A stretch of 56,907 bases of DNA from an uncultured Bacteroidales bacterium (GCA_902798965.1 CADBYS010000017.1:1-56907); one strand, 5' to 3'; numbered from the stretch's first letter, positions 26,422 to 35,015 are shown. Translations and numbers: made by a program. The notes: generated by a model not told the origin, from the sequence alone.

Positions 26422-27753
26422 CTATATGAACATCGCCATCAATACAGGCAAAAGGCGGGTCTGCTCGTCATGAGATAGGTCTTTCGTGTACAATAGAATG
26501 CGATCGCCTATTCGCGATGAATACTTCTCACAGAAGGCATCCAATGAAGCATGAGACTTGTGAGAAGACGACTTCACTTCAATCGGAACAATTTTGTTTC
26601 CTCGTGAAAGAAGGAAATCTATTTCGTAATTATGCTTCTCATCTTTCGGGAATGTATAATAGAATAACTTGTTTCCGCCTGCTGCCAACATTTGCGCGAC
26701 AACATTTTCGTACAAGTATCCCAAATTGATATCCAATTTGTCGCTCAGCAACTTATTGTACAAGACATTCTCTGTATAATCCTTATCCCAGAAAGCAAGC
26801 GTTATGAACAATCCCGTATCGGCAGTAAATATCTTATATCGGCTATCGTCTCGTGATAGCGACAAACCCACATTCGGATCATTCGAGTGATACACCACGT
26901 TCACGGTTTTGCTATCCTCAAGCGCTTTGATCAGTTCGATAAGTTTGTCTTCTTCTACTGACCCGATAGCGTTATACGGCACAAAACGAGTGCTTGTGCG
27001 AGCCAGTTGTCCGGGAATAGACATAAACAGTTTGCTGATGCGCCCGGTGGGATCGATCTTCAGAAAATCATCTTCATACAATTTAAGAATTCTACGTTTT
27101 TCATCATCGACTTTCTGTAGATTGTTTGTATCCAAATAGGCATTCACGGCTTGCGGCATGCCGCCTACCAGCATATACAAACGGAACTCACGCATCTTTG
27201 TACGAAACGCAGCGCCCAAAGGCAAACGTTTCTCATAGAATGTGCGCAAAAGAGGAATAGTAGCCGTGTCGCCCAACGCCCAACGGAACTCCTCATAATC
27301 CATCGGATACATCGTAACCCTATCCTCCTCGCTCGGGATTGTTATGTCCTTTGTGTTTTGTTTGATGCTGATTAGCGAACCCGTTTCTATATAATCAAAC
27401 CGACCGTCTTTCACCAAATACTTTATGGCTTGTCGCGCCAGCGGACACTTCTGTACCTCATCAAAAATAATAACTGACTTGCGCGGAACAAGGGTGACAT
27501 GATACGTAGCTTGCAGCGCAAGAAAGATGTAATCCAAGTCAACCAGGCTCTCAAAAAGTGCCTTCGTCTCTTTGGATGCCTCGTTAAAGTCTATCAACAG
27601 ATACGACTCGTATTCGCGTTTTGCAAACTCCTCAACTATGGTGGATTTACCAACACGACGTGCCCCCTCAACCAACATGGCTGTTTTGCCGTTACTCTCT
27701 TGCTTCCAGGCAAGCAGTTTGTCATACAATTTGCGCTTGAATATTCGCTCCAT
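26422..27753 (-). CDS. ATPase with AAA_14 and DUF4143 domains
   Basis: The 443-residue protein is of the widespread prokaryotic AAA_14/DUF4143 family. The Walker A motif is GARRVGKSTIVEEFAK near residue 30 and Walker B is VIIFDEVQKCPLARQAI near 100. A DUF4143 nuclease-like C-terminal region follows, with EIDFLLSRGNKIVPIEVKSS near residue 390 (the D, E and K of a PD-(D/E)xK-like core). Function of the family is not established. I start it at MERIFKRKLYDKL (27753), where the promoter at 27780 fits. The longer frame to 27921 translates the 33-bp repeat array and is spurious. The repeat brackets the gene on both sides, and the locus looks like an acquired cassette. Confidence 0.85.
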   Translation of the reverse strand: MERIFKRKLYDKLLAWKQESNGKTAMLVEGARRVGKSTIVEEFAKREYESYLLIDFNEASKETKALFESLVDLDYIFLALQATYHVTLVPRKSVIIFDEVQKCPLARQAIKYLVKDGRFDYIETGSLISIKQNTKDITIPSEEDRVTMYPMDYEEFRWALGDTATIPLLRTFYEKRLPLGAAFRTKMREFRLYMLVGGMPQAVNAYLDTNNLQKVDDEKRRILKLYEDDFLKIDPTGRISKLFMSIPGQLARTSTRFVPYNAIGSVEEDKLIELIKALEDSKTVNVVYHSNDPNVGLSLSRDDSRYKIFTADTGLFITLAFWDKDYTENVLYNKLLSDKLDINLGYLYENVVAQMLAAGGNKLFYYTFPKDEKHNYEIDFLLSRGNKIVPIEVKSSSHKSHASLDAFCEKYSSRIGDRILLYTKDLSHDEQTRLLPVLMAMFI

Positions 27754-27779
27754 AATTTCCACATTTATGAAAAACGCTG

Positions 27780-27811
27780 CAAAGTTACAAAAAATAAATG
27801 AATTATGCAAA
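27780..27811 (-). promoter_or_regulatory. Promoter for the DUF4143 ATPase gene
   Basis: Minus strand TTTG (27811-27808), 20 bases, TAACTTTG (27787-27780). This leaves a leader of about 20 bases before the ATG at 27753 and supports that start over the longer frame. Confidence 0.75.
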
Positions 27812-27829
27812 TTTTTTTGCAAAAAAATT

Positions 27830-27945
27830 AAATCCCCCGCGATTTTTTTTGCCATTTTGCCGAAATCCCCCGCGATTTTTTTTGCCATTTTACCGAAATC
27901 CCCCGCGATTTTTTTTGCCATTTTACCGAAATCCCCCGCGATTTT
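27830..27945. repeat. 33-bp tandem repeat with AAATCCCCCGCGATTTT core
   Basis: Four copies start at 27830, 27863, 27896 and 27929, the last partial. Each has AAATCCCCCGCGATTTT followed by TTTTGCCATTTTACCG or a close variant. The array lies immediately upstream of the ATPase promoter. There are no unique spacers, so it is not a CRISPR array. Confidence 0.9.
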
Positions 27946-28053
27946 TGCAGTTCAAGTGTCTTCATTTCTGTACTAATAGCACGCCAATGCATGTAGGTTT
28001 ATCTTGGTTTTTGTTTTATTCAGTTAACACAATTGAACAAAAAGCAAAAAGTA

Positions 28054-28085
28054 TTTGCAAATATCAAATATTTTTTGTATCTTTG
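28054..28085 (+). promoter_or_regulatory. Promoter for the gene at 28253
   Basis: TTTG (28054-28057), 20 bases, TATCTTTG (28078-28085), within ATTTGCAAAT. Transcription would start near 28092, leaving a leader of about 160 bases, the same length as at 3812. Confidence 0.78.
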
Positions 28086-28163
28086 CACTCGCAAACGGTT
28101 TCCGCAACTCAACCAGCCGCAATCCCTTTAAAATAACGGCTTGCAAGCTGGTTTTATTAGGCT

Positions 28164-28207
28164 ATTAACACGCGATTAACATGTGATTAACACGTGATTC
28201 AATTCAC
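28164..28207 (+). repeat. 11-nt tandem repeats in the leader of the gene at 28253
   Basis: Units ATTAACACGCG, ATTAACATGTG and ATTAACACGTG, plus a degenerate fourth, at an exact 11-nt period. Each unit contains a partial palindrome (CACGTG-like). An AACCAGC/GCTGGTT stem (28111-28117 with 28147-28153) lies just upstream. Confidence 0.7.
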
Positions 28208-28252
28208 AACGCAACAACCAACTTTACATAATCAACTCAAAATCATAACAAT

Positions 28253-28717
28253 ATGGCAAGAGTCACATATAACAAACTCGTCGAAGAAGTTCACGGAGCA
28301 ACTGCTCCCGGAGAGATTCATCGCCAAAAACGCTTTCGCGATGCACGCGGCAAAATTATCGGTTACGCAAAAGCAGAAAAATTCGACGTTAAACATCCCC
28401 GCAATTGGAAGAGAACTCCGGCAAGAAAAGACGAGCTCGTCAACCAGAAGTCATGGGGCAAATCGTGCTTTTTTACAGAAGCGCTCCTCAAGACCGATGC
28501 CGGCTGCGACTACCTCCAACAGCGTTTCACAGCCCAGCTTCCCTCTACGCGCGGCTCACACCCCGATCCCCTTGCCTCAATCGATTCCCACACCAAATCC
28601 GCCAAGCGTTACATCCGCTTCGACGCCTATTGCCGTGCCATTATCCGTAATCTCCTCAAGCTTACCGATTGCCTCACTCCCGGCCAAGCCCTCCAAGCAC
28701 TCCAACAACACGAATAA
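28253..28717 (+). CDS. Conserved-looking hypothetical protein
   Basis: The 154-residue product is basic in its first 70 residues (RQKRFRDARGKIIGYAKAEK) and helical afterwards, with KSWGKSCFFTEALLKTDAGC and RYIRFDAYCRAIIRNLL. I do not recognise a family with certainty. The layout matches the N-terminal 120 residues of the GNAT protein at 3812: MAKV/MARV start, Lys/Arg-rich first part, HRKEFGK versus NQKSWGK, then helices rich in Leu and Arg. Both genes have a 160-165-base leader with 11-nt repeats. No membrane segment or signal peptide. It is a single-gene unit closed by a terminator, and the codon use favours C-ending codons, unlike the AT-rich hydrolase upstream. Confidence 0.7.
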   Translation: MARVTYNKLVEEVHGATAPGEIHRQKRFRDARGKIIGYAKAEKFDVKHPRNWKRTPARKDELVNQKSWGKSCFFTEALLKTDAGCDYLQQRFTAQLPSTRGSHPDPLASIDSHTKSAKRYIRFDAYCRAIIRNLLKLTDCLTPGQALQALQQHE

Positions 28718-28760
28718 ATAGCATTCTTATTCCCCCGTATGTCTATCTATACCACAAAAA

Positions 28761-28815
28761 AACAGCGCACCTCATTTGAGATGCGCTGTTTCTGTATCAG
28801 CCAAGTTTGGCTGAT
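28761..28815. terminator. Terminator between convergent genes
   Basis: AACAGCGCACCTC and GAGATGCGCTGTT (28761-28790, one mismatch, 4-nt ATTT loop) followed by a second hairpin ATCAGCCAA/TTGGCTGAT (28796-28815). It serves the plus-strand gene at 28253 and the end of ppdK on the minus strand. Confidence 0.75.
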
Positions 28816-28833
28816 CGCTCCACGAGGGATAGA

Positions 28834-31563
28834 TTACTTCTCGTCCTCAACTGCTGCTTGAGCGGCGGCGAGGCGAGCGATAGGTACGCGGAACGGCGAG
28901 CAAGAAGCGTAGTTCATGCCTACGCGTGCGCAGAACTTAACAGATGAAGGTTCACCACCGTGCTCGCCGCAGATACCTGTACGGAGTGCGGGACGAACGG
29001 CACGCCCCTTCTCTACTGCCATCTTGATGAGCTGGCCTACACCATGCTGGTCAAGAACCTGGAACGGGTCAACCTTCAAGATCTTCTTCTCAAGATATGC
29101 CGGCAAGAACGAAGCGATATCGTCACGGCTGTAACCGAAGGTCATCTGGGTGAGGTCGTTGGTACCGAATGAGAAGTATTGAGCCTCGGTAGCGATACGG
29201 TCAGCGGTCAGGGCTGCACGCGGGATCTCGATCATCGTACCGATCTCGAACTCTACCTCGATGCCATACTCAGCAAATACTTCCTTGGCAACCTTTTGGA
29301 TGATCTCTTTCTGCTGCTTGAACTCGTACAAGATACCAATCAGCGGAACCATGATCTCAGGCATAGGATCGTGGCCTTCCTTCTTCAGCTCGCAAGCAGC
29401 CGACAAGATAGCGCGGGTCTGCATAGCGGTAATCTCAGGGAAGGTGATACCCAGACGGCAACCACGGTGACCGAGCATCGGGTTGTTCTCGGCAAGCGAC
29501 TCAACACGGCGTTGGATCTCCTCAACGCTGACGCCCATCTCTTGAGCCATCACCTTCTGACCAGCGAGATCATGGGGTACGAACTCATGCAACGGCGGGT
29601 CGAGCAGACGGATATTTACAGGCAGTCCGTCCATTGCCAACAGGATACCCTTGAAGTCAGCTTTCTGGTACGGCAGCAGTTTAGCCAATGCTTTCTCGCG
29701 ACCTTCGCTGTCCTTGGCAAGAATCATCTCACGCATAGCTATGATCTTCTTGTCGTCAAAGAACATGTGCTCGGTACGGGTCAGACCGATACCCTTGGCA
29801 CCAAAGGCGCGAGCAACCTCGGCATCGTGCGGGGTGTCGGCGTTGGTACGAACCTGCAGGTGCGTATATTTGTCGCACAGATCCATCAGAGCCTTGAAGT
29901 CGCCGCTAAGTTCGGCAGCCTTGGTAGGAATCTCGCCGGCATAAACTTGACCTGTCGAACCGTTGAGAGAGATGTAGTCACCCTCCTTATAGGTAACGCC
30001 CTCGATAGTAACGGTCTTAGCTTTGTAGTCCACGATGATAGCGCCGGCGCCTGATACGCAGCACTTACCCATACCGCGTGCTACCACGGCAGCGTGCGAG
30101 GTCATACCGCCACGAGCGGTAAGGATACCCTCGGCAGCCGACATACCTGCGAGGTCCTCAGGAGAGGTCTCGATACGAACCATGATCACCTTGTGACCGT
30201 CCTTGTGCCACTCCTGAGCGTCGTCTGCGTGGAAGACGATCTGACCACAGGCTGCACCCGGAGAAGCGGGCAGACCTTGGGTGATAACTTTGGCTTTCTT
30301 CAGTGCATCCTTGTCAAATACAGGGTGCAGCAGCTCGTCGAGCTTCTGCGGCTCGCAGCGCATGATAGCCTCTTTCTCGCTAATCACACCTTCGCGAACA
30401 AGATCCATAGCGATCTTTACCATAGCCGTACCCGTACGTTTGCCGTTACGGGTCTGCAGGAACCAGAGCTTGCCCTCTTGTACGGTGAACTCCATATCCT
30501 GCATATCGCGGTAGTGATCCTCCAGTTTCTGCTGAATAGTGTTCAGTTCTGCGTAGAGCTCCGGCATAGCCTCTTCCATCGAAGGATACTTGCTTGCACG
30601 CTCCTCCTCGCTGATGCCCTGGAGTTTCGCCCAACGGCGGCTGCCCTCGAGGGTGATCTGCTGCGGAGTACGGATACCTGCTACAACGTCCTCGCCCTGT
30701 GCGTTAACCAGGTACTCACCGTTGAACAGGTTCTCACCGGTAGCTGCGTCACGGCTGAAGCAAACGCCCGTAGCCGAGGTCTCGCCCATGTTACCGAATA
30801 CCATCGCCATAACCGAAACGGCTGTACCCCACTCGTCAGGAATTCCTTCCATCTTACGGTAGAGGATAGCACGCTCGTTCATCCAGCTGCGGAATACAGC
30901 GCAGATAGCGCCCCAGAGTTGCTCGATAGGATCGGTCGGGAAGTCCTTGCCGGTCTGCTCTTTGATAGCGGTCTTGAAGCGGGCTACAAGGAGCTTGAGC
31001 TCATCAACGTTGAGGTCTTTGTCCAACTTGATATGACGGATCTCTTTTACCTCGTCGATGATCTTCTCGAACGGATCGATGTCGGTTTTGTTAACGGGCT
31101 TCATGCCAAGCACTACGTCGCCGTACATCTGTACGAAACGACGATACGAGTCATAAACGAAGTGCGGGTTCTGAGTTTTCTCGCACATACCCTCAGCTAC
31201 GGTATCGTTCAAACCAAGGTTGAGGATGGTATCCATCATACCCGGCATAGAGGCGCGTGCGCCCGAACGAACAGAAACCAACAGAGGATTCTTCGGATCT
31301 CCGAACTTGCAGTTCATGAGGTTCTCGATGTGCTTAACGGCTGCAAGTACGTCGTCGTTCAGAAGCTCCATAATCTTCTCCTGACCTACTTCGTAGTACT
31401 CGTTGCAGACATCGGTAGTGATGGTGAATCCCGGGGGAACAGGTACTCCCACAAGGTTCATCTCAGCGCAGTTGGCGCCTTTACCACCCAGTTGCTCACG
31501 CATTTGGGCATTACCTTCGGCCTTACCGTTACCAAAGGTGTAAACACGTTTTTTGTTGTCCAT
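28834..31563 (-). CDS. ppdK: Pyruvate, phosphate dikinase
   Basis: The 909-residue enzyme interconverts pyruvate, ATP and phosphate with phosphoenolpyruvate, AMP and pyrophosphate. Domains in order: ATP-grasp (from VYTFGNGKAEGNAQMREQLG, with VSVRSGARASMPGMMDTILN), the phosphohistidine domain with catalytic His in TARGGMTSHAAVVARGMG (about residue 450), and the C-terminal TIM barrel with the catalytic Cys in GICGEHGGEP. The start MDNKKRVYTFG at 31563 is chosen because the upstream extension is low-complexity and lies across the promoter. Full length for the family. It allows pyrophosphate-linked glycolysis, common in anaerobes. Confidence 0.97.
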   Translation of the reverse strand: MDNKKRVYTFGNGKAEGNAQMREQLGGKGANCAEMNLVGVPVPPGFTITTDVCNEYYEVGQEKIMELLNDDVLAAVKHIENLMNCKFGDPKNPLLVSVRSGARASMPGMMDTILNLGLNDTVAEGMCEKTQNPHFVYDSYRRFVQMYGDVVLGMKPVNKTDIDPFEKIIDEVKEIRHIKLDKDLNVDELKLLVARFKTAIKEQTGKDFPTDPIEQLWGAICAVFRSWMNERAILYRKMEGIPDEWGTAVSVMAMVFGNMGETSATGVCFSRDAATGENLFNGEYLVNAQGEDVVAGIRTPQQITLEGSRRWAKLQGISEEERASKYPSMEEAMPELYAELNTIQQKLEDHYRDMQDMEFTVQEGKLWFLQTRNGKRTGTAMVKIAMDLVREGVISEKEAIMRCEPQKLDELLHPVFDKDALKKAKVITQGLPASPGAACGQIVFHADDAQEWHKDGHKVIMVRIETSPEDLAGMSAAEGILTARGGMTSHAAVVARGMGKCCVSGAGAIIVDYKAKTVTIEGVTYKEGDYISLNGSTGQVYAGEIPTKAAELSGDFKALMDLCDKYTHLQVRTNADTPHDAEVARAFGAKGIGLTRTEHMFFDDKKIIAMREMILAKDSEGREKALAKLLPYQKADFKGILLAMDGLPVNIRLLDPPLHEFVPHDLAGQKVMAQEMGVSVEEIQRRVESLAENNPMLGHRGCRLGITFPEITAMQTRAILSAACELKKEGHDPMPEIMVPLIGILYEFKQQKEIIQKVAKEVFAEYGIEVEFEIGTMIEIPRAALTADRIATEAQYFSFGTNDLTQMTFGYSRDDIASFLPAYLEKKILKVDPFQVLDQHGVGQLIKMAVEKGRAVRPALRTGICGEHGGEPSSVKFCARVGMNYASCSPFRVPIARLAAAQAAVEDEK

Positions 31564-31656
31564 GAGATTTTCTTTTATTTTGATTTTTGTTATTAATTTT
31601 ACGTTTTTCCGGCATAGACACACGACGAAAAAATGCATGCCCATGCAATTCGGCTA

Positions 31657-31688
31657 CAAAGTTACAAAAAATATTTCAAATTTCCAAA
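31657..31688 (-). promoter_or_regulatory. Promoter for ppdK
   Basis: Minus strand TTTG (31688-31685), 20 bases, TAACTTTG (31664-31657). The leader would be about 90 bases. Confidence 0.75.
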
Positions 31689-31765
31689 TATTTTGCAAAG
31701 AAAAAATGCAGTTTGCCCACAAAAGTGAAAAATTTTACAGAAATAGCAAAAAAAACGTCAAATGA

Positions 31766-31797
31766 TTTGCAAAAATGAAAAATTTTTCGTACCTTTG
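31766..31797 (+). promoter_or_regulatory. Promoter for the S1/P1 nuclease gene set
   Basis: TTTG (31766-31769), 20 bases, TACCTTTG (31790-31797). Divergent from the ppdK promoter. Confidence 0.76.
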
Positions 31798-31854
31798 TAG
31801 GCTAAAAGTGAACGAACGCATTTTTTTCTTTACGAAATTAACGGATATTACGAT

Positions 31855-32643
31855 ATGAAACGACAATTGTTTGCAATCATCTGCGGTACAATGTTGCTTA
31901 TGCCGGCTCAGTTGCTGGCATGGGGGCAGAAGGGTCATCGAATTATTGCCGAGGTAGCTTATCATTATTTAAGCGCAGGTACGCGCACAAAGGTAGATAA
32001 GGTATTGGGGCAGAAACATGGCATGGTGTATGTGGCAAACTGGGCAGATGAGATTAAGAGCGATACGATCTATCCCGAGTCGATAGCCGACGGTTGGCAT
32101 TTCCAGGACTTAGGCGCAGGCTTGACGGATGAGCAGGTGATAGCCATGATGACGGATTACCCGAAGGAAGGCGGCAATCTGTATCGCGCCACGGACAGTA
32201 TTCGTGCTCTACTAAAGAAAGACCCGAATAACCGTCTCGCGCTTACGTTCATTGTGCACCTGGAGGGCGACAGGTACTGCCCCATGCACTTCGGACATTT
32301 GGAGGATTATGGCGGCAACAAGATCAAGATGAAATGGTTCGGCAGCAATACCAACCTGCACAGCGTGTGGGACGGCAAGTTGATCGACTCACAGGGATAC
32401 AGTTATACGGAATACGCTGCTTTCCTGATAGATGCGTACGACAGCAAGCGCAAAGAGCTGCTCAAGCGCTCCGAAGAGGATCTGATGGTTGAGACGTACC
32501 ACCTGACCTCGGACATCTACAACTATCAGGATACGTTCAACGGCAACACATACCACTATATCTACCATTTCCATCAAGCGATGGAGTGGCAGCTGTACAA
32601 AGCCGGCGTACGGTTGGCTATGTTGCTCGAGGATATTTTTTGA
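31855..32643 (+). CDS. Secreted S1/P1-family nuclease
   Basis: The 262-residue enzyme belongs to the zinc-dependent S1/P1 nucleases. After the signal peptide (MKRQLFAIICGTMLLMPAQ, LLA) the mature protein starts with Trp in WGQKGHR, whose amino group ligates zinc in this family. Zinc ligands are seen in WADEI (Asp), GWHFQD (His), HLEGDRYCPMHFG (His, Asp, His) and NLHSVWD (His, Asp). These enzymes degrade single-stranded DNA and RNA and can act as 3'-nucleotidases. Together with the two endonuclease I proteins it suggests extracellular nucleic-acid use, although this one lacks the shared C-terminal tail. The next gene follows after 27 bases. Confidence 0.9.
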   Translation: MKRQLFAIICGTMLLMPAQLLAWGQKGHRIIAEVAYHYLSAGTRTKVDKVLGQKHGMVYVANWADEIKSDTIYPESIADGWHFQDLGAGLTDEQVIAMMTDYPKEGGNLYRATDSIRALLKKDPNNRLALTFIVHLEGDRYCPMHFGHLEDYGGNKIKMKWFGSNTNLHSVWDGKLIDSQGYSYTEYAAFLIDAYDSKRKELLKRSEEDLMVETYHLTSDIYNYQDTFNGNTYHYIYHFHQAMEWQLYKAGVRLAMLLEDIF

Positions 32644-32670
32644 TTTGCACGACTTATTGCAAACACTACC

Positions 32671-33453
32671 ATGCGGGATTTTACGCTACAAAGATACGAA
32701 CGACTGTTGCGGGCATTGGAAGAGGCAGAGTACACCTTTCTGCCGTTTGGCGAGTATTGTGTGCTCAAGCAGAGCGGCAAGTTGCCAGAGAAATACGTGA
32801 TGATGCGTCACGATGTGGATAAACGTCCGTGGTTCTCGGTCAAGATGGCTGAGTTGGAAGCCTTGCACGGGGTGAAAACCTCGTATTACTTCCGCATCGG
32901 CAAAGAGAGCAACCAGCCCGAGTGCATCAAGCGCATAGCGCAGTTGGGGCACGAGATAGGATACCACTACGAGGACATGTCGCTATGCAAGGGCGACCAC
33001 GAAAAGGCGTACGAGCATTTCAAGAACGCGCTGGAGTACTTCCGCCAGTTCTATCCGGTACGCACCTGTTGCATGCACGGCGCTCCGATGTCGAAATACG
33101 ACAGTCGCGCATTGTGGGAGAAATACAACTACCGCGACCTGCAACTGATCGGCGAACCGTACTACGATGTGGATTTTGACCACGTATTCTACCTCACGGA
33201 CACCGGCAGGTGCTGGGACGGTTTTCAGTTCAGCCTGCGCGACAAAGTGCCGCAACAGGAAGAGTGGAACAAGAAAGGTTGGCATTATCATTATACCAAG
33301 GAGGTGATCTGGGCAATCGAAGATATGCGGCTGCCCAAAGCCGTGATGATTACCACCCACCCCCAACGCTGGACGGATAGCAAGTTTGCGTGGTGGAAAG
33401 AGCTGATCATGCAGAACATCAAGAACATGGTTAAATCGGTATGGAGGAGGTAA
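32671..33453 (+). CDS. Polysaccharide deacetylase-like protein
   Basis: The 260-residue protein has the NodB-like signature in reduced form: RHDVDKRPWF near residue 50 (the catalytic Asp pair context) and LGHEIGYHYED near 95. The CMHGAPMSKYD and TTHPQRW segments complete the pattern seen in such deacetylase-like proteins of surface polysaccharide clusters. It has no signal peptide. Its last 13 bases overlap the sugar transferase gene, so the two are translationally coupled and probably act on the same glycan or its lipid-linked precursor. Activity is not certain because the canonical HxxxH metal motif is not obvious. Confidence 0.7.
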   Translation: MRDFTLQRYERLLRALEEAEYTFLPFGEYCVLKQSGKLPEKYVMMRHDVDKRPWFSVKMAELEALHGVKTSYYFRIGKESNQPECIKRIAQLGHEIGYHYEDMSLCKGDHEKAYEHFKNALEYFRQFYPVRTCCMHGAPMSKYDSRALWEKYNYRDLQLIGEPYYDVDFDHVFYLTDTGRCWDGFQFSLRDKVPQQEEWNKKGWHYHYTKEVIWAIEDMRLPKAVMITTHPQRWTDSKFAWWKELIMQNIKNMVKSVWRR

Positions 33454-34967
33454 AATCGATACTGTCGCGTATATGGACGGATATAAACATTTGGTTGATA
33501 TCCGGCGTGCTATGTATCTTGTGGCGTGTGGCGGCTGACAAGAGTTCAATCCTTGTGTACGTCTGGCTGTTCGTGGCGATGATGGTGGTGTGGCTGCTGC
33601 TCGGTCTGTTTACCGGCAGGTATCATCGCTCCTACAAGACGATGGATCTGTGGCAAGAGATCGTTTGGATGCTCCTTACTGCTGCGGTAGAGTTTGTGCT
33701 GGTTTTCTGGACTGAGCGCGATACGCTGGCATTATTTAACCTGTCGGCTGTAGTGGCCGGCTGGATGGTGGGCATCGTGGCAGTAATGAGTTTCATCTGC
33801 ATCCTGGCCAAGCACTACTGGAAATACGCGCAGAACATGGATGTGCCGGCCATGGAGATTGAGAAACGCAGCAAGGCAGAAGTAACGCGCAAGGACGAGC
33901 CCCGTAGCGAACAATCCATCGAAGCCATCCATCAATCCGTACTGTCCATCACTACCGAGGAAGATTACAGGATGTTGTATGAGAAAGCACACCTCAACTC
34001 CCGCCAGACGAAGATCGTGGCTAACCGTGACCGATTCAGTTTCTTGCAGATTCCCGATTACCAGTATCTGACCCTGGTGGACTTGACGCTGCTCAACGAC
34101 GCCAAAGGCATCAACCGGCGCTTCTGCATCGTGAATCAGAAACTGCCCGACAACGGACGATACGTCTGCTGCTATCGCCCGCAGGAATATATGAAGCAGA
34201 AGATCCTCAAAAAATACTTCTTCCCCCTGAACTGGGTAGTTTATTTCTTCTACTTCTGGCACAAACGCGTCGTGCCGCGGCTCTCGCTCTCCTCACGATT
34301 GTACTACGACATCACGAAAGGCAAGAAACGAATGCTCTCAAAAACCGAGGTGTTCGGACGCTTGTACTACTGCGGCTTTGAGGTGGATGAGGTTGTGCCG
34401 ATGGGACATATCGAGTACGTGTTTGCCCACCGCAAGATGCAACCCTACCCGCAGCAGCAGCTCAAGCTCTATGGCCCGCTTATCAAGTTGCCGCGCATAT
34501 GCAAGGACGGAGAGATACGTTTCTTTTACAAGTTCCGCACCATGCATCCCTATGCCGAGTATATTCAGGATGTGGTATTCGACGAGCAAGGTGGCATGAA
34601 CATAGCCGATAAGGCGGATGGCGATTGGCGCATATCCTCCTGGGGACGTATCATGCGCAAGTATTGGCTCGACGAGCTGCCTATGCTCTTCAACTGGCTG
34701 AAAGGCGATGTGAAGCTGGTGGGCGTTCGTCCGCTCTCGCAAAGCATGTTCAACAAGTACCCCAAAGCCCTGCAAGAGAAACGTATCCTTGCCAAGCCCG
34801 GATTGATTCCGCCGTTCTATATCGACCACCCGAAAACCTTCGAGGAACTTTTTGCCAGCGAGGACAAGTATCTGGATGAGTACCTCGCCCACCCCATACG
34901 CACGGATTTTAAATACTTCTTCCTGACGATACACTCCATATTGTTCAAGCGGATGCATAGCGCGTAG
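33441..34967 (+). CDS. Membrane-bound sugar-phosphate transferase (bacterial sugar transferase family)
   Basis: The 508-residue protein has N-terminal membrane helices (four between residues 10 and 130) and a long central cytosolic part. The C-terminal bacterial sugar transferase domain carries FYKFRTMHPYAEYIQ, KYWLDELPMLFNWLKGD and KLVGVRPLS. Such enzymes move a sugar-1-phosphate from a nucleotide sugar to undecaprenyl phosphate, starting a glycan chain; the sugar is unknown. It overlaps the deacetylase-like gene by 13 bases. Only four genes are in this set (nuclease, deacetylase-like, transferase, SDR), so it is not a full capsule locus. The central part differs from WcaJ-type enzymes. Confidence 0.85.
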   Translation: MEEVKSILSRIWTDINIWLISGVLCILWRVAADKSSILVYVWLFVAMMVVWLLLGLFTGRYHRSYKTMDLWQEIVWMLLTAAVEFVLVFWTERDTLALFNLSAVVAGWMVGIVAVMSFICILAKHYWKYAQNMDVPAMEIEKRSKAEVTRKDEPRSEQSIEAIHQSVLSITTEEDYRMLYEKAHLNSRQTKIVANRDRFSFLQIPDYQYLTLVDLTLLNDAKGINRRFCIVNQKLPDNGRYVCCYRPQEYMKQKILKKYFFPLNWVVYFFYFWHKRVVPRLSLSSRLYYDITKGKKRMLSKTEVFGRLYYCGFEVDEVVPMGHIEYVFAHRKMQPYPQQQLKLYGPLIKLPRICKDGEIRFFYKFRTMHPYAEYIQDVVFDEQGGMNIADKADGDWRISSWGRIMRKYWLDELPMLFNWLKGDVKLVGVRPLSQSMFNKYPKALQEKRILAKPGLIPPFYIDHPKTFEELFASEDKYLDEYLAHPIRTDFKYFFLTIHSILFKRMHSA

Positions 34968-34973
34968 GAGGAA

Positions 34974-35015
34974 GGTGAAAGGTGAAAAGTGAAAGGTGAA
35001 AAGTGAAAAATGAAA
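34974..35015. repeat. Heptad repeat (GTGAAAR type) containing a start codon
   Basis: Six 7-bp units: GGTGAAA, GGTGAAA, AGTGAAA, GGTGAAA, AGTGAAA, AATGAAA. The last unit contains the ATG start (35010) of the SDR gene. Period and placement match the GTCGAAA-type arrays though the sequence differs. Confidence 0.85.

Noticed and set aside
27754-27921. N-terminal extension of the ATPase (repeated MAKKIAGDFGK)
   Set aside because: The residues are translation of the 33-bp repeat array, and the promoter at 27780-27811 lies inside this stretch.
27830-27945. Possible CRISPR array
   Set aside because: The repeats are directly adjacent without unique spacers and no cas genes are near.
30094-31596. 500-codon frame opposite ppdK
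   Set aside because: It is an antisense shadow of a full-length, well-matched enzyme gene.
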